Part shown: positions 9,119 through 17,959 of the stretch, one piece after another
Layout: every line of letters starts with the position of its first letter
Numbering within the stretch: the stretch's first letter is position 1
NCBI GenBank assembly: GCA_019449415.1
Contig: JAGRPP010000027.1
Coordinates: 1-64,000, forward strand
Source: Geothrix sp.
Lineage (GTDB): Bacteria > Acidobacteriota > Holophagae > Holophagales > Holophagaceae
DNA: 64,000 nt
Direction of reading: 5' to 3'
Program-made: the position numbers and the translations under genes
Notes under the pieces: generated by a model
What the model saw: only the letters and a program-made list of their open reading frames with translations
The model's database searches: none
What the model was told of the DNA's origin: nothing

Positions 9119-9495
9119 GTACCGTCCTGGTGGTCGACGACGATTCCGAGGTCCGGCTGGTCCTCCGGGAATACATCGAGATGGCGGGACATCGCGTCCT
9201 GGAAGCCACCGACGCAAGTTCCGCCCGCCGGGCCCTGGCCCAGGAGCCGGTGAATCTGGTGTTCCTGGATGTCCTGATGCCCGGCGAGAGCGGTGCCGCG
9301 CTGTGTCATTCCATCAAGGACGATCCGGAGTGCCAGGGCATCAAGGTCGTGCTCCTCACGGGCTATGACGGCGAGTCGGCCTGGCGGGAGGGGCTTCGCA
9401 GCGGCGCGGATATTTTCGCCGTGAAGCCCATCACCCGGGAACGGATCCATGTCCTGCTGCAGGAACTGCTCGCTCCGATCGAGGGGCAGCCATGA
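9115..9495 (+). CDS. Single-domain response regulator (receiver only)
   Basis: The 126-residue product is a CheY-type receiver with the acidic pair D8-D9, phosphorylation site D52 in LVFLDVLMPG, a Thr in LLTGYD and Lys in AVKPIT. It has no output domain. The start is GTG at 9115, overlapping the pdxJ stop as GTGA; conservation from residue 2 supports this. The stop overlaps the next start (ATGA). With the DUF4388 protein and the CheZ-like protein downstream, it may be the phosphorylated switch of a small signalling module. Confidence 0.9.
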   Translation: MSTVLVVDDDSEVRLVLREYIEMAGHRVLEATDASSARRALAQEPVNLVFLDVLMPGESGAALCHSIKDDPECQGIKVVLLTGYDGESAWREGLRSGADIFAVKPITRERIHVLLQELLAPIEGQP

Positions 9496-10310
9496 GCAAC
9501 CTGCGCGGCACCCTGGAAAGCATCTCCCTGACGGATGTGGCGCAGCTGCTCCATGTCAACCGCAAGACGGGCATGCTCCAAGTCAGCTCCGGCAAGGTGA
9601 GCGGCGTGCTGTATTTCTCCCGCGGCGAAGTGATCCATGCGGAGACCCTGTCCACCCGGGGCGAGCCCGCCGCCTTCGAGATCCTGGAGTGGGTGTCCGG
9701 CCAGTTCGAGTTCCTCACCACCCAGCTCCAGATCCCGGTGACGATCCGCCGCACGGTGCCCGACCTGCTCATGGACTCCGCGCGGATCCAGGACAGCCGG
9801 AAGCGCCTCAACACCATCTTCCCCCGCCTCACGGCGGTGCCCTGGCCCACTCTGCCAGCTCCGCAGCTCCTGGAGGGCCTCAAGCTCTTCGCCGAGGAAC
9901 GCCGCGTCCTGCCCTTCTTCGACGGCTACCGCGACTTCCAGGAGATCATGGCGGCCTCCGGTCAGCACGATGTGGCCGTCCTCCAGGCAGCCTCCATCCT
10001 CAAAGACGCCGGTCGGCTGGATGTGCTGGAGCCCGATGCCCATGTGGCCGTCACCCAGCTGAAGACGGGCCTCTTCCGCAAGGGGGACCACCTCGAGCTG
10101 CCCAAGGCCATGGAGGGCTGGTGGACCGTGGTGGGGCCCTACCGTCACGGCGTCCGGAACCTGCGCATCATCTGGCCCAAGGGCCCGGCGGTAGAGCGGG
10201 TGGAGTTCGTGCCCGGCCTGCCCGACAAGCAGGTGGCCATCCCGCGAGAACTCATGCAGGCCTGGGGGCTGGCCGAAGGTACGCATGTGAAGGTGCGGCC
10301 CGCACCCTGA
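9492..10310 (+). CDS. DUF4388 (PATAN-type) domain protein
   Basis: The 272-residue protein begins with a DUF4388 domain (about 1-95): GTLESISLTDVAQLL, KTGMLQVS, GVLYFSRGEVIHAET and the FEILEWVSGQFEF segment. This family is common in delta-proteobacteria, Acidobacteria and cyanobacteria next to receivers and two-component proteins and is thought to mediate protein contacts. The remainder holds a winged-helix-like region (about 135-180) and a basic beta-rich C-terminus (LRIIWPKGP). It has no transmembrane segment. Overlapping start and stop codons place it in one translation unit with the receiver. Confidence 0.75.
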   Translation: MSNLRGTLESISLTDVAQLLHVNRKTGMLQVSSGKVSGVLYFSRGEVIHAETLSTRGEPAAFEILEWVSGQFEFLTTQLQIPVTIRRTVPDLLMDSARIQDSRKRLNTIFPRLTAVPWPTLPAPQLLEGLKLFAEERRVLPFFDGYRDFQEIMAASGQHDVAVLQAASILKDAGRLDVLEPDAHVAVTQLKTGLFRKGDHLELPKAMEGWWTVVGPYRHGVRNLRIIWPKGPAVERVEFVPGLPDKQVAIPRELMQAWGLAEGTHVKVRPAP

Positions 10311-10328
10311 GGGCGCCCTGGAGTTTCC

Positions 10329-11258
10329 ATGACCGATGCCCCCGACGACCACATTCCGACCAGCGGCTCCGACGCCTTGGTGGCCGAATTCCAGGCCCGC
10401 CGGGAGCGGCTTGACCAGCGGCTCATCACCCTCGAGGAGCTGATCGGGGACCTCCGCCGGGATCTCCAGGGGGATTCCCAGGCCAGCCTCCTGCGCCTGG
10501 CCCAGGCCGCCCGGGACATGGCCAACGGTCAGGTGTACCAAAAGATCGACATCGAGGCCAAGGGCGAACTGGGGGCGCTCGTCTCCAGCATCAACCAGAC
10601 TCTCTTGAATCTGCAGCAGCTGGATGCCTCGGTGAAGCACCAGAGCACCCAGGTGCCGGAACTGGCCGCCCAGCTCGACGCCATCACCTCGGATACCGAA
10701 GAGGCCACCCAGAGCGTCATGAACCGCCTGGATACCCTCATGGCCGCCAGTGACGACGCTACGCGAAGCCTCGAGACCTGCCAGAAGGGCCTGAACGAAC
10801 AGAGCCAGCGGCAGGCCCACCTGCAGGAGACCGTCGCCGGCTTCCTGGACCGGGCTGCGGGTGGTGAAGACCGGACCGCCCTGGCCCAGGAAGTGCTTGA
10901 ATTCCTGTTCGCCCAGCAGGTCACGGCTCCGGCCGCGACGACGGACCTGGCCCCCACGAAGGCCCTGCTCCAGCAGGTGAGCGATGAGGCCTTCGAGATC
11001 CTCAACATCCTCCAGTTCCAGGACATCACGCGCCAGAAGATTGAGAAGGTGGTGATCCTCCTCAAGCAGTTCCAGAGCGGCCTCAACCGGCTGCTGGTGA
11101 TCTTCAACATCCATTCCGGCGCCATGTCCGGCGAGGGCTTCGCCGAACGCCGCGTGGCCACCCAGGACCACATCTTCGAGACCAGCCTGGAGGCCGACAG
11201 CCGCAAGGACAGCGTCGACGACATCATCGCCCAGTTCAAGAAGACCGGCGGGAACTGA
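10329..11258 (+). CDS. CheZ-like phosphatase candidate with soluble HAMP-like domain
   Basis: The 309-residue protein is almost entirely helical. Residues 55-105 resemble a HAMP linker (LLRLAQAARDMANG, GELGALVSSINQTL) without any membrane helix. Residues 218-245 (EILNILQFQDITRQKIEKVV) match the helix of CheZ that dephosphorylates CheY-P, with the acid/amide pair at Asp232 and Gln236 in the right spacing. The C-terminus ends DDIIAQF, similar to the acidic CheY-binding tail of CheZ (DDLLDSLGF type). The receiver encoded two genes upstream is the likely target. Assignment rests on motif reading. Confidence 0.65.
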   Translation: MTDAPDDHIPTSGSDALVAEFQARRERLDQRLITLEELIGDLRRDLQGDSQASLLRLAQAARDMANGQVYQKIDIEAKGELGALVSSINQTLLNLQQLDASVKHQSTQVPELAAQLDAITSDTEEATQSVMNRLDTLMAASDDATRSLETCQKGLNEQSQRQAHLQETVAGFLDRAAGGEDRTALAQEVLEFLFAQQVTAPAATTDLAPTKALLQQVSDEAFEILNILQFQDITRQKIEKVVILLKQFQSGLNRLLVIFNIHSGAMSGEGFAERRVATQDHIFETSLEADSRKDSVDDIIAQFKKTGGN

Positions 11259-11276
11259 CGACCGGGGTCCGGCCGA

Positions 11277-11963
11277 TCAGACCAAGACGATCTCCAGCTC
11301 ACCGATGCCCTCGATGCCGCAGCGCACGCGGTCCCCGCGGACGATGGCGCCGACGCCGGACGGTGTTCCGGTGAAGATGATGTCCCCCGGGGCCAGAGCC
11401 ACATAGGACGACAGGTGGGCGATCACTTCGGCCACATTCCAGGTCATCTGGGCCAGGTCGCCGTGCTGCCGCTCCACACCGTTCACCGACAGCCAGATGG
11501 CCCCGGAAGCCGGGTGGCCAAGGCGGGCCGCCGGCACGAGCGATGAGACCGGCGCCGACTGGTCGAAGCCCTTGGCCATCTCCCAGGGCTGGCCCTTGTC
11601 CTTGAACTTCGCCTGGAGGTCCCGGCGCGTGAGGTCGATGCCCACGGCGTACCCGTAGACGCAGGCGAGGGCGTCCTGGGCTGGAATGTCCCGGCCGCCC
11701 CCGCTGAGGGCCACCACCAGCTCCACCTCGTAGTGCAGGTTCGAGGTGAGCGGCGGATAGGCGATGTCGCCGCCGCCCGGCACCACGGCATCATGCGGTT
11801 TCCCGAAGAAGAACGGGGGCTCGCGGTTCGGATCGCCACCCATCTCCCGGGCGTGGTCCGCATAGTTCCGCCCTACGCAGTAGATGCGCCGGACCGGGAA
11901 CAGGGGCTCCATGCCTTCGACTGGAATCGCAGGGCGAGGGGGAGTGGGGATGACGAACGCCAT
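11277..11963 (-). CDS. Fumarylacetoacetate hydrolase-family protein (fumarylpyruvate hydrolase-like)
   Basis: The 228-residue product shows the FAH fold: IYCVGRNYADHAREMG, FFFGKP, the metal-binding acids in HYEVELVVAL, GYAVGIDLTRRDLQ, KGFDQSAPVSSL and TGTPSGVGAI near the C-terminus. The size and the NYADHA and TRRDLQ motifs fit the fumarylpyruvate/acylpyruvate hydrolase subgroup, which cleaves acylpyruvates to pyruvate and an acid; some members are oxaloacetate decarboxylases or tautomerases. It lies just downstream of xerC on the same strand with a nine-base gap. No aromatic catabolism genes are nearby. Confidence 0.85.
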   Translation of the reverse strand: MAFVIPTPPRPAIPVEGMEPLFPVRRIYCVGRNYADHAREMGGDPNREPPFFFGKPHDAVVPGGGDIAYPPLTSNLHYEVELVVALSGGGRDIPAQDALACVYGYAVGIDLTRRDLQAKFKDKGQPWEMAKGFDQSAPVSSLVPAARLGHPASGAIWLSVNGVERQHGDLAQMTWNVAEVIAHLSSYVALAPGDIIFTGTPSGVGAIVRGDRVRCGIEGIGELEIVLV

Positions 11964-11972
11964 GGAATGCTC

Positions 11973-12893
11973 CTAGCCTTTGGCCCGGGGGTGGGCCTTC
12001 TCGTAGGTTCGGGCCAGTTCATCGAGGCCCAGGTGAGTGTAGCGCTGCGTGGTGCTGAGGCTGGCATGACCCAGCAACTCCTGGATGGCCCGCAGATCCA
12101 TTCCACGATTCAGCAGGTGGGTGGCGAAGCTGTGCCGCAGCGCGTGGGGGCTGACGCGGGACCGCACGGAGGCCGCCTCCAGCGCCGTCCGGAGCAGCGC
12201 CCGTACACTGGTGGGCGTGAGCCGCCCGCCGCGCTGGTTCAAGAAGAGGGCCGCACTGGGCGGCAGCCCCTTGGCCACCAGGAAGGCCGAGCGGAACCCC
12301 AGGTAGGCGGTGAGGATCTCCGCCGCCTGGGCGTGGTAGGGCACCAGGCGCTCCTTGCGCCCCTTGCCCAGCACCCGCAGGGTGCGCTGATCCATCAGCA
12401 GATCCTGCAGATCGAGACCCACCAGCTCGGACACGCGCAGGCCCGAGGCGTAGAGCAGTTCCAGCAGGCAGGTGAGGCGCGAGGAGGGGAAGTCGATGGC
12501 CGGCGGCAGGTCCAGGAGGGCTTGGCTTTCCCCCTCGGTGAGGAAGGCCGGGAGCCGCTGAGGCTGCTTCGGATTGCGCAGACCGGAAGCGGGGTTCTTG
12601 GCGATGCGTCGCGTCTCCCACAGCCAGCGGAAGAACCCCCTCACCGTGGAGAGGATGCGGGCCTGGCTGGCAGGATCGAGGCCGCGGTCCCCCAGCTCCA
12701 GGGCGAATCCCCGGAGGGTGCGGGGACTGACCTCCCAGTCATCCCACCGGCTGCGCATGGCGTGGTCGAGGAGCTTGTCCAGATCGCCCTGCTGAGCCCG
12801 GGCCGTATGAGGTGACACGCCCCGGGCGCGCTGCTCCAAGTGGAAGGCCTGGATGCCCTCTCCCAGCGGCGCTGCGCCCTTCCCTGTTACCAT
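11973..12893 (-). CDS. xerC: Tyrosine recombinase XerC-type
   Basis: The 306-residue recombinase has an N-terminal SAM-like core-binding domain (about 10-100) and a catalytic domain with all six residues visible: Arg153 (ASGLRVSEL), Lys177 (GKGRKERLVP), His250 and Arg253 (SPHALRHSFATHL), His276 (LGHASLSTTQ) and nucleophile Tyr285 (RYTHL). Xer enzymes resolve chromosome dimers at dif. A second Xer lies at 52654-53601, so the pair may be XerC and XerD; which is which is not certain. The start at 12893 has GGGGGAT upstream. It is divergent from the acyl-CoA ligase gene, 33 bases apart. Confidence 0.9.
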   Translation of the reverse strand: MVTGKGAAPLGEGIQAFHLEQRARGVSPHTARAQQGDLDKLLDHAMRSRWDDWEVSPRTLRGFALELGDRGLDPASQARILSTVRGFFRWLWETRRIAKNPASGLRNPKQPQRLPAFLTEGESQALLDLPPAIDFPSSRLTCLLELLYASGLRVSELVGLDLQDLLMDQRTLRVLGKGRKERLVPYHAQAAEILTAYLGFRSAFLVAKGLPPSAALFLNQRGGRLTPTSVRALLRTALEAASVRSRVSPHALRHSFATHLLNRGMDLRAIQELLGHASLSTTQRYTHLGLDELARTYEKAHPRAKG

Positions 12894-12926
12894 GCCTTCA
12901 CATCCCCCAAGTGTTTCGGAGTCATT

Positions 12927-14753
12927 GTGGCCCAGCCCATCGAAACCATTGCCCAGCTTTTCTATACGGCCGCGGAGAAGAACCTTCCCGACGCCCTCGC
13001 CGCGAAGCGCAATGGCGTCTATGAACCCATCTCCCACGCCGAAATCGTGGCCCGGGTGGAGCGTTTGGCCCTGGCCATGGCCGCCCGCGGCCTCAAGGCC
13101 GGGGACCGGGTGGCGTTCATGTCGGAAAACCGCCCGGAGTGGGCCATCGCCGATTACGCCTGCGCCATCCTGGGCACTCCCGATGTCACCATCTACGCCA
13201 CCCTGAACGCCGACCAGGCGGCCTACATCCTGAAGGACAGCCAATCCCGGTGGGTGCTCTGCTCCACCCGGGAACAGCTCGACAAGGTGCTGGCCCACTG
13301 GGACGAGCTGCCGGCTCTGGAGACCGCCGTACTGATCGACGGCGAGCTCCCGGCGGTGGCCGGCCGGAACCTGCTCCTCTGGTCGGACCTCCAGCGGGAA
13401 GGCCTGGCCATGGAGGGCCGCCGTCCCGAGGTCCGCGCCTGGGGCGAGCAGAGGAAGGCCTCGGACATCCTCACCCTCATCTACACCTCTGGCACCACGG
13501 GCGATCCCAAGGGCGCCATCCTCACGCACGGCAACCTCGTGTCCAATGTCCTCGCGGGCCGGGCCACGGTGGCCAACATCGGGGAAAACGAGCGGGCCCT
13601 GAGCTTCCTGCCCCTCACCCACATCTTCGAGCGCATGGCCGGCCACTTTCTCTGGTTCCATGTCGGCGCTTCCATCTACTACGCGGAGAGTGTCAGCACC
13701 GTCGCGGCCGACATGCTGGAAGTGCGGCCCACGCTCATGGCTTCGGTCCCCCGCATCTACGAGAAGATCTTCGCGAAAATCTACGACACCGTGTCTTCCG
13801 GCAGCTTCATCAAGCGCCTGATCTTCCACTGGGCCATGCTCGCGGGCCGCCAGGCGGTGCCCTACCTGCTGAAGGGCCAGGAACCCCCTTCGTGGAAGGG
13901 CATGTGGTACCGCACGGCGAAGGCCGTCGTCTTCGAGAAGATCCGCCAGCGCACCGGAGGCCGGCTGAAGATCGCCGTCAGCGGCGGCGCCCCCCTCGGT
14001 GGGAAGATCATGGAGTTCTTCTGGATCCTCGGCATCCCCATCCTCGAGGGATACGGCCTGACGGAGACCAGCCCGATCATCACCGTGAACCGCTTCGGCG
14101 AGGTCATCCCCGGCTGCGTGGGGCGCCCCCTCTACAAGGAGTGGAATGGCCGGCCCTTCGTAAAGATTGCGGAAGATGGCGAGATCCTCTGCCAGGGGCC
14201 GAACATCATGGTGGGTTACTGGAACAACGAGAAGGCCACCCAGGAAGCCATCGATGCCGACGGCTACTTCCACACCGGCGACATCGGGCACTTCGACGAC
14301 GAGGGGCGCCTGTACATCACCGACCGCAAGAAGGAGCTCATCGTCACGAGCGGCGGCAAGAAGGTGGCCCCCCAGCCCATCGAGAACCAGCTCAAGGTGG
14401 ACAAGTACATCTCCCAGGCTGTACTCATCGGCGACCAGCGGAACTTCATCACCGCGCTCATCGTGCCCAATTTCGACAGCCTGGTACGGTGGGCGGGCTA
14501 CAAGAAGATCACCTTCAAGTCCCATGCCGAGCTCATCAAGAACCCGCTCGTGGTGGCCAAGGTGGGCAGCCGGGTCGAGCGGGTGAACGAGCACCTCTCC
14601 AACTACGAGCGCGTCAAGAAAATCGTTCTGCTGGACCAGGAGATGACCCTCGAAGGCGGGCAGCTGACGCCCTCACTCAAGGTGAAGCGGCGGGTCGTGA
14701 ATCAGATGTACGCCGAGCAGATCGAGGGGATGTACACCGAGCTCAAGGGCTGA
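12927..14753 (+). CDS. Long-chain acyl-CoA synthetase (AMP-dependent, FadD15-like)
   Basis: The 608-residue enzyme activates fatty acids to acyl-CoA through an acyl-adenylate. The P-loop YTSGTTGDPKG is at 186-196, followed by FLPLTHIFER, GGAPLGGKI, GYGLTETSP, the adenylate-binding YFHTGDIG, ITDRKKELIVTSGGKKVAP and the C-terminal lysine in LTPSLKVKRR. This long form with an LTPTLKxKR tail belongs to the ACSL/FadD15 branch. The start is GTG at 12927 with GGAG five bases upstream; an upstream ATG at 12840 would run into xerC. No partner beta-oxidation genes are adjacent. Confidence 0.93.
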   Translation: MAQPIETIAQLFYTAAEKNLPDALAAKRNGVYEPISHAEIVARVERLALAMAARGLKAGDRVAFMSENRPEWAIADYACAILGTPDVTIYATLNADQAAYILKDSQSRWVLCSTREQLDKVLAHWDELPALETAVLIDGELPAVAGRNLLLWSDLQREGLAMEGRRPEVRAWGEQRKASDILTLIYTSGTTGDPKGAILTHGNLVSNVLAGRATVANIGENERALSFLPLTHIFERMAGHFLWFHVGASIYYAESVSTVAADMLEVRPTLMASVPRIYEKIFAKIYDTVSSGSFIKRLIFHWAMLAGRQAVPYLLKGQEPPSWKGMWYRTAKAVVFEKIRQRTGGRLKIAVSGGAPLGGKIMEFFWILGIPILEGYGLTETSPIITVNRFGEVIPGCVGRPLYKEWNGRPFVKIAEDGEILCQGPNIMVGYWNNEKATQEAIDADGYFHTGDIGHFDDEGRLYITDRKKELIVTSGGKKVAPQPIENQLKVDKYISQAVLIGDQRNFITALIVPNFDSLVRWAGYKKITFKSHAELIKNPLVVAKVGSRVERVNEHLSNYERVKKIVLLDQEMTLEGGQLTPSLKVKRRVVNQMYAEQIEGMYTELKG

Positions 14754-14878
14754 TCCGGTACCGGCAGACCAGCGACCGGCACTGGGGAAAATCCCTACCC
14801 CGGCCGGCTCCCCCTGAAACCGCCCGGGAGCCACCTCTGATAGGCTGGACGGTCCATCCAGCTCCAGGGGGTTCTTCC

Positions 14879-15313
14879 ATGCGTGCCAGCGTTGCCTGCC
14901 TGTCCGTTCTCCTGCTTGCCTCCACCTACGGGTGCCGCACCCCCCAGACCTCCGCGCCGCGCTTGTCCACCTCTCCAAGCGGCCTGGGAGTCGCGGACCT
15001 CGCACCCGGGAGCGGAGTTTCCCCGCGGCTCGGCCAGACCTGCGTGGTCGAGGCCCTGGGCTGGGTGGAGGAGAACGGCCAGAAGGGACGCCTTTTCCTC
15101 GATACGCGCAAGCGGGGCTACCCCGCCACCTTCCCCCTCGGCGTCGGCCGGGTCATCAAGGGGTGGGACGAAGGCCTTGCGACCATGAAACAGGGTGGGA
15201 AGCGCCTGCTCCGGGTGCCCCCGGCCCTCGGCTACGCCCCCCACGAGATCGGCGATGACATTCCTCCCGGAGCCACGCTGCTCTTCGAGTTGGATCTCGT
15301 CGACATCCGCTAG
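14879..15313 (+). CDS. FKBP-type peptidyl-prolyl isomerase lipoprotein
   Basis: The 144-residue product starts with a signal peptide ending in a cysteine (STYGC, Cys19), probably a lipobox. The mature part is a single FKBP domain: GSGVSPRLGQTCVVEALGWV, FPLGVGRVIKGWDEGLATMKQGGKR, VPPALGYAPHEIG, IPPGATLLFELDLVDI. It would assist folding in the periplasm. Key aromatic positions of the FKBP pocket (W in KGWDE, Y in LGY) are kept, while the usual Y-x-G near the start is altered. It stands alone, 126 bases after the ligase gene. Confidence 0.9.
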   Translation: MRASVACLSVLLLASTYGCRTPQTSAPRLSTSPSGLGVADLAPGSGVSPRLGQTCVVEALGWVEENGQKGRLFLDTRKRGYPATFPLGVGRVIKGWDEGLATMKQGGKRLLRVPPALGYAPHEIGDDIPPGATLLFELDLVDIR

Positions 15314-15343
15314 CCCGAGGGCTTCCACCATCCGAGGTCATCC

Positions 15344-17185
15344 GTGACTGCCCCGCGCCGAGCGCCCTCCCCCCTTCCCATCCGGCCGACGCCGCCGACG
15401 CCACCGACGGAGAATCCACCGCCGACTTCCCTCACGCGGGGAGTGATCCGGTCCTTCCTGATCGTGTCGGCGATCATCGTCATCACCGAACTCACCATCA
15501 TGGTGGCGCTGGAGCCCTTGTTCCTGGACGACCACCTGACCATGGCGTTCGTGGATTCCGGGACCCTCATCCTCGTCTGCTTTCCCTCCATGTACTACCT
15601 GCTCATCAAGCCCATGGTCCGCCACCTTCTCGCCAAGGCAGAGACCGAGCGGGCCCTGAGGGAGGTGCAGGCCACCAACGAGTTCATCCGCAACGATGCC
15701 AAGGAGCGGATCATGGCCGAGGCTATGGAGCGGACCAAGGCCGACGAGCGGATCCAGTTCCAGGCCAGGATCCTGGCCGTGGTTCAGCAGGGCGTGGTGG
15801 CCACGGGAAAACATGGCGTCATCCTCTACTGGAACCAGTTCGCCGAGCGGATGTTCGGGTGGACGGAGGAGGAGGTCCGCGGCGAGACCCTGGCGAAGGT
15901 GACCGCGTTCAGCGCAGCGGCCGTGCGCCAGGGCCTGTCATCCTTCGGAGCCGTGAAGGGCTGGTCGGGCGAAGTGCGGGCCGTGCGCCGCGATGACACC
16001 TGGTTTCCGGCCTACCTCACCTGCTCTCCCATTTGGCGGCCCGACGGATCCGTCGCCGGATTCGTCTACACTTTCATCGATACGACCGAGCGCAAGAAGG
16101 CCGAGGAGGAACTGCGCTACTCCGAAGAGAAATACAGCACTGTCGTGGAGAACTCGCCTACCGGAATCTTCATCTATCGCAACGGCAAGCTGGAGTTCGC
16201 CAACCAGAAGTTCTTCCAGATGGTGGGGCGGTCGCCTTCCGATCTGGAGCGCATGGATGTCGCGGACATCGTCCATCCCGACGACTGGCCCACCGTCCAG
16301 GAGATCTGGCGGAGGAGGTTCCTGGGCTCGGCGCCCTCCCAGGACTATGAATGCCGCATCATCACCTCCACCGGCGAGACCCGCTGGATCAGCGGCCGCA
16401 GCATCCTCATCCGGTACCGGGGCGAGAACTCGCTCCTCGCGAACATCCAGGACATCACCGAGCGGCACAAGGCCGAGCAGGCCCTCCGTGATTCCCGCGA
16501 GGCCCTGCACCGCCTCTCGGCCCGCCTGCTCTCGGCCCAGGAGAGCGAGCGCCAGCGCGTCGCCCGCGAACTGCACGACAGCATCGGCCAGTCCCTGAGC
16601 GCCATCAAGTTCATGGTGGAGCGCGTCCTGGACAGCGACGAATGGCCTCCGGCGGGTGGACGCGAAGCCCAGTCCCTGCAGGCGGTGGTTCCCGTGATCC
16701 AGGCCTCGGTCGAAGAGGTCCGCCGCATTTCCATGGCCCTGCGCCCATCCACCCTCGACGACCTCGGGCTGCTGGCCACCATTGCCTGGTTCGTGCGGGA
16801 ATTCCAGGGGACCTACCCCCACATCCAGGTGGAGAAGGTCATCGAGGTCGAGGAGTTCGAAGTCCCAGACCTCCTCCGGACGAATGTGTTCCGCATTCTC
16901 CAGGAGGCGATGAACAATGCGGCCAAGCACAGTCATGCCGACAAGATCACCATCGTCCTGAGGCAGGTTCTCCACGACCTCCAGCTCATGATCTGGGACA
17001 ACGGCGTGGGCTTCGATCTCGCCGTCACCCGGCGCGATGGTGCCACGACGGGCTTCGGCCTGGCCTCCATGCGGGAGCGGGCCGAACTGTTCGGCGGCTC
17101 CCTCATCCTCACCTCCACCGAGGGCGAGGGCACCATGATCATCGCCCGGTGGCCCACCTCCGAAGGAGAACCCGTCACTTCGTGA
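15344..17185 (+). CDS. PAS-domain sensor histidine kinase, NarX/DegS (HisKA_3) type
   Basis: The 613-residue kinase has a Pro-rich cytoplasmic tail, two membrane helices (about 33-60 and 70-90) with almost no periplasmic loop, a short coiled coil, two PAS domains (about 140-250 and 260-380; the first contains ILYWNQFAERMFGW), a HisKA_3 dimerisation domain with His411 in ARELHDSIGQSLS, and an HATPase_c domain (NAAKHS, WDNGVGFD, GFGLASMRERAE). With no outer sensor domain, the PAS domains probably sense an internal or redox signal. The start is GTG at 15344. The convergent NarL-type regulator, overlapping its end by 11 bases, is the obvious partner. Confidence 0.93.
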   Translation: MTAPRRAPSPLPIRPTPPTPPTENPPPTSLTRGVIRSFLIVSAIIVITELTIMVALEPLFLDDHLTMAFVDSGTLILVCFPSMYYLLIKPMVRHLLAKAETERALREVQATNEFIRNDAKERIMAEAMERTKADERIQFQARILAVVQQGVVATGKHGVILYWNQFAERMFGWTEEEVRGETLAKVTAFSAAAVRQGLSSFGAVKGWSGEVRAVRRDDTWFPAYLTCSPIWRPDGSVAGFVYTFIDTTERKKAEEELRYSEEKYSTVVENSPTGIFIYRNGKLEFANQKFFQMVGRSPSDLERMDVADIVHPDDWPTVQEIWRRRFLGSAPSQDYECRIITSTGETRWISGRSILIRYRGENSLLANIQDITERHKAEQALRDSREALHRLSARLLSAQESERQRVARELHDSIGQSLSAIKFMVERVLDSDEWPPAGGREAQSLQAVVPVIQASVEEVRRISMALRPSTLDDLGLLATIAWFVREFQGTYPHIQVEKVIEVEEFEVPDLLRTNVFRILQEAMNNAAKHSHADKITIVLRQVLHDLQLMIWDNGVGFDLAVTRRDGATTGFGLASMRERAELFGGSLILTSTEGEGTMIIARWPTSEGEPVTS

Positions 17186-17837
17186 CGAGGCCCTTCTCGA
17201 TGGCGTAGGTCGTCAGGGCGGACACCGTATGCAGCTTGAGCCGGTCCATCAGGTTGGCCCGGTGCTTCTCCACCGTCTTGGGGCTGATGCAGAGGTACTC
17301 CGCGATGTCCTTCGTGCGGTAGCCCTCCGCGATGAGCTTAAGGACCTCCCGCTCCCGCGTGGAGAGTTCATCGAAGGCGGGGCGAAGGACGGTGGCATCC
17401 TTGGCGCCCAGGTAGCCCGACACCACGGTCGAGGCGATGGCGGGTCCAAGGTACCGCTCGCCATTCAGCACGCTGCGCACGGCCAGCATCAGCTCCGAAG
17501 CGGATGAATCCTTCAACACATAGCCGTCCGCCCCGGCCTGGAGGGCGGTGAACACATAGTCCTCGGTCTTGTGGACGGTGAGGACCAGAACCTTGGTCTG
17601 GGGGCTGATGCGCTTGATCTCCTTCAAGGCTTCCAGCCCGTTGGACCTGGGCATGGAGAGATCCAGCATCATGAGATCGGGTGACAGTTCCTGCGCCCAC
17701 CGCACCGCCTCGCGCCCATCGGCGGCCTCCGCGACCACCTCGAGATCCGGGCGCAGACTCAGCAGTGCCTTGAGCCCTTCGCGGAGGATCGTGTGATCCT
17801 CCGCGATGACGAGGCGAAAACGCTTCTCTTGGGACAT
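17175..17837 (-). CDS. NarL/FixJ-family response regulator
   Basis: The 220-residue regulator has a receiver domain (acidic pocket E13-D14, phosphorylation site Asp59 in LMMLDLSMPR, Thr in VLTVHK, Lys in YVLKDSS) and a LuxR-type helix-turn-helix (about 155-215: LSTREREVLKLIAEGYRTKDIAEYL, SPKTVEKHRANLM). The HisKA_3 kinase encoded convergently is its likely kinase. Their 3' ends overlap by 11 bases, so the two messages are complementary there, which may limit simultaneous expression. The target genes are not evident. Confidence 0.94.
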   Translation of the reverse strand: MSQEKRFRLVIAEDHTILREGLKALLSLRPDLEVVAEAADGREAVRWAQELSPDLMMLDLSMPRSNGLEALKEIKRISPQTKVLVLTVHKTEDYVFTALQAGADGYVLKDSSASELMLAVRSVLNGERYLGPAIASTVVSGYLGAKDATVLRPAFDELSTREREVLKLIAEGYRTKDIAEYLCISPKTVEKHRANLMDRLKLHTVSALTTYAIEKGLVTK

Positions 17838-17939
17838 GCCACTCTCGATCCAGTCGTTCGTGTCGACACAGCCTAACGGGGCTGGGGCCGAATTGCCTAG
17901 TCATTATGAAAAGCGGATATGGGGTGTTCCCACCCGACC

Positions 17940-17959
17940 AATGGGGGTTACCCCCCATT
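17940..17959. other. Hairpin in the 249-base gap between regulators
   Basis: AATGGGGG and CCCCCATT form a perfect eight-base stem around a four-base loop, lying 103 bases upstream of the NarL-type gene start and 128 bases before the receiver gene. No T run follows. It may be a protein-binding site or transcript structure. I saw no convincing promoter in the rest of the gap (17838-18086). Confidence 0.35.

Noticed and set aside
12893..14594. Very long antisense open frame opposite the acyl-CoA ligase, joined to xerC
   Set aside because: Only the xerC part (below 12893) has conserved motifs; the rest is complementary to a clear AMP-ligase gene and is a product of high GC content.
15314..15343. 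Possible terminator between the FKBP gene and the kinase gene
   Set aside because: No stem with a T run is present; the gap is only 30 bases.
17881..17897. Sigma-54 promoter-like bases (TGGGGCCGAATTGC) before the receiver gene
   Set aside because: The GG to GC spacing is one base short of the strict -24/-12 requirement and no sigma-54 activator gene is adjacent.
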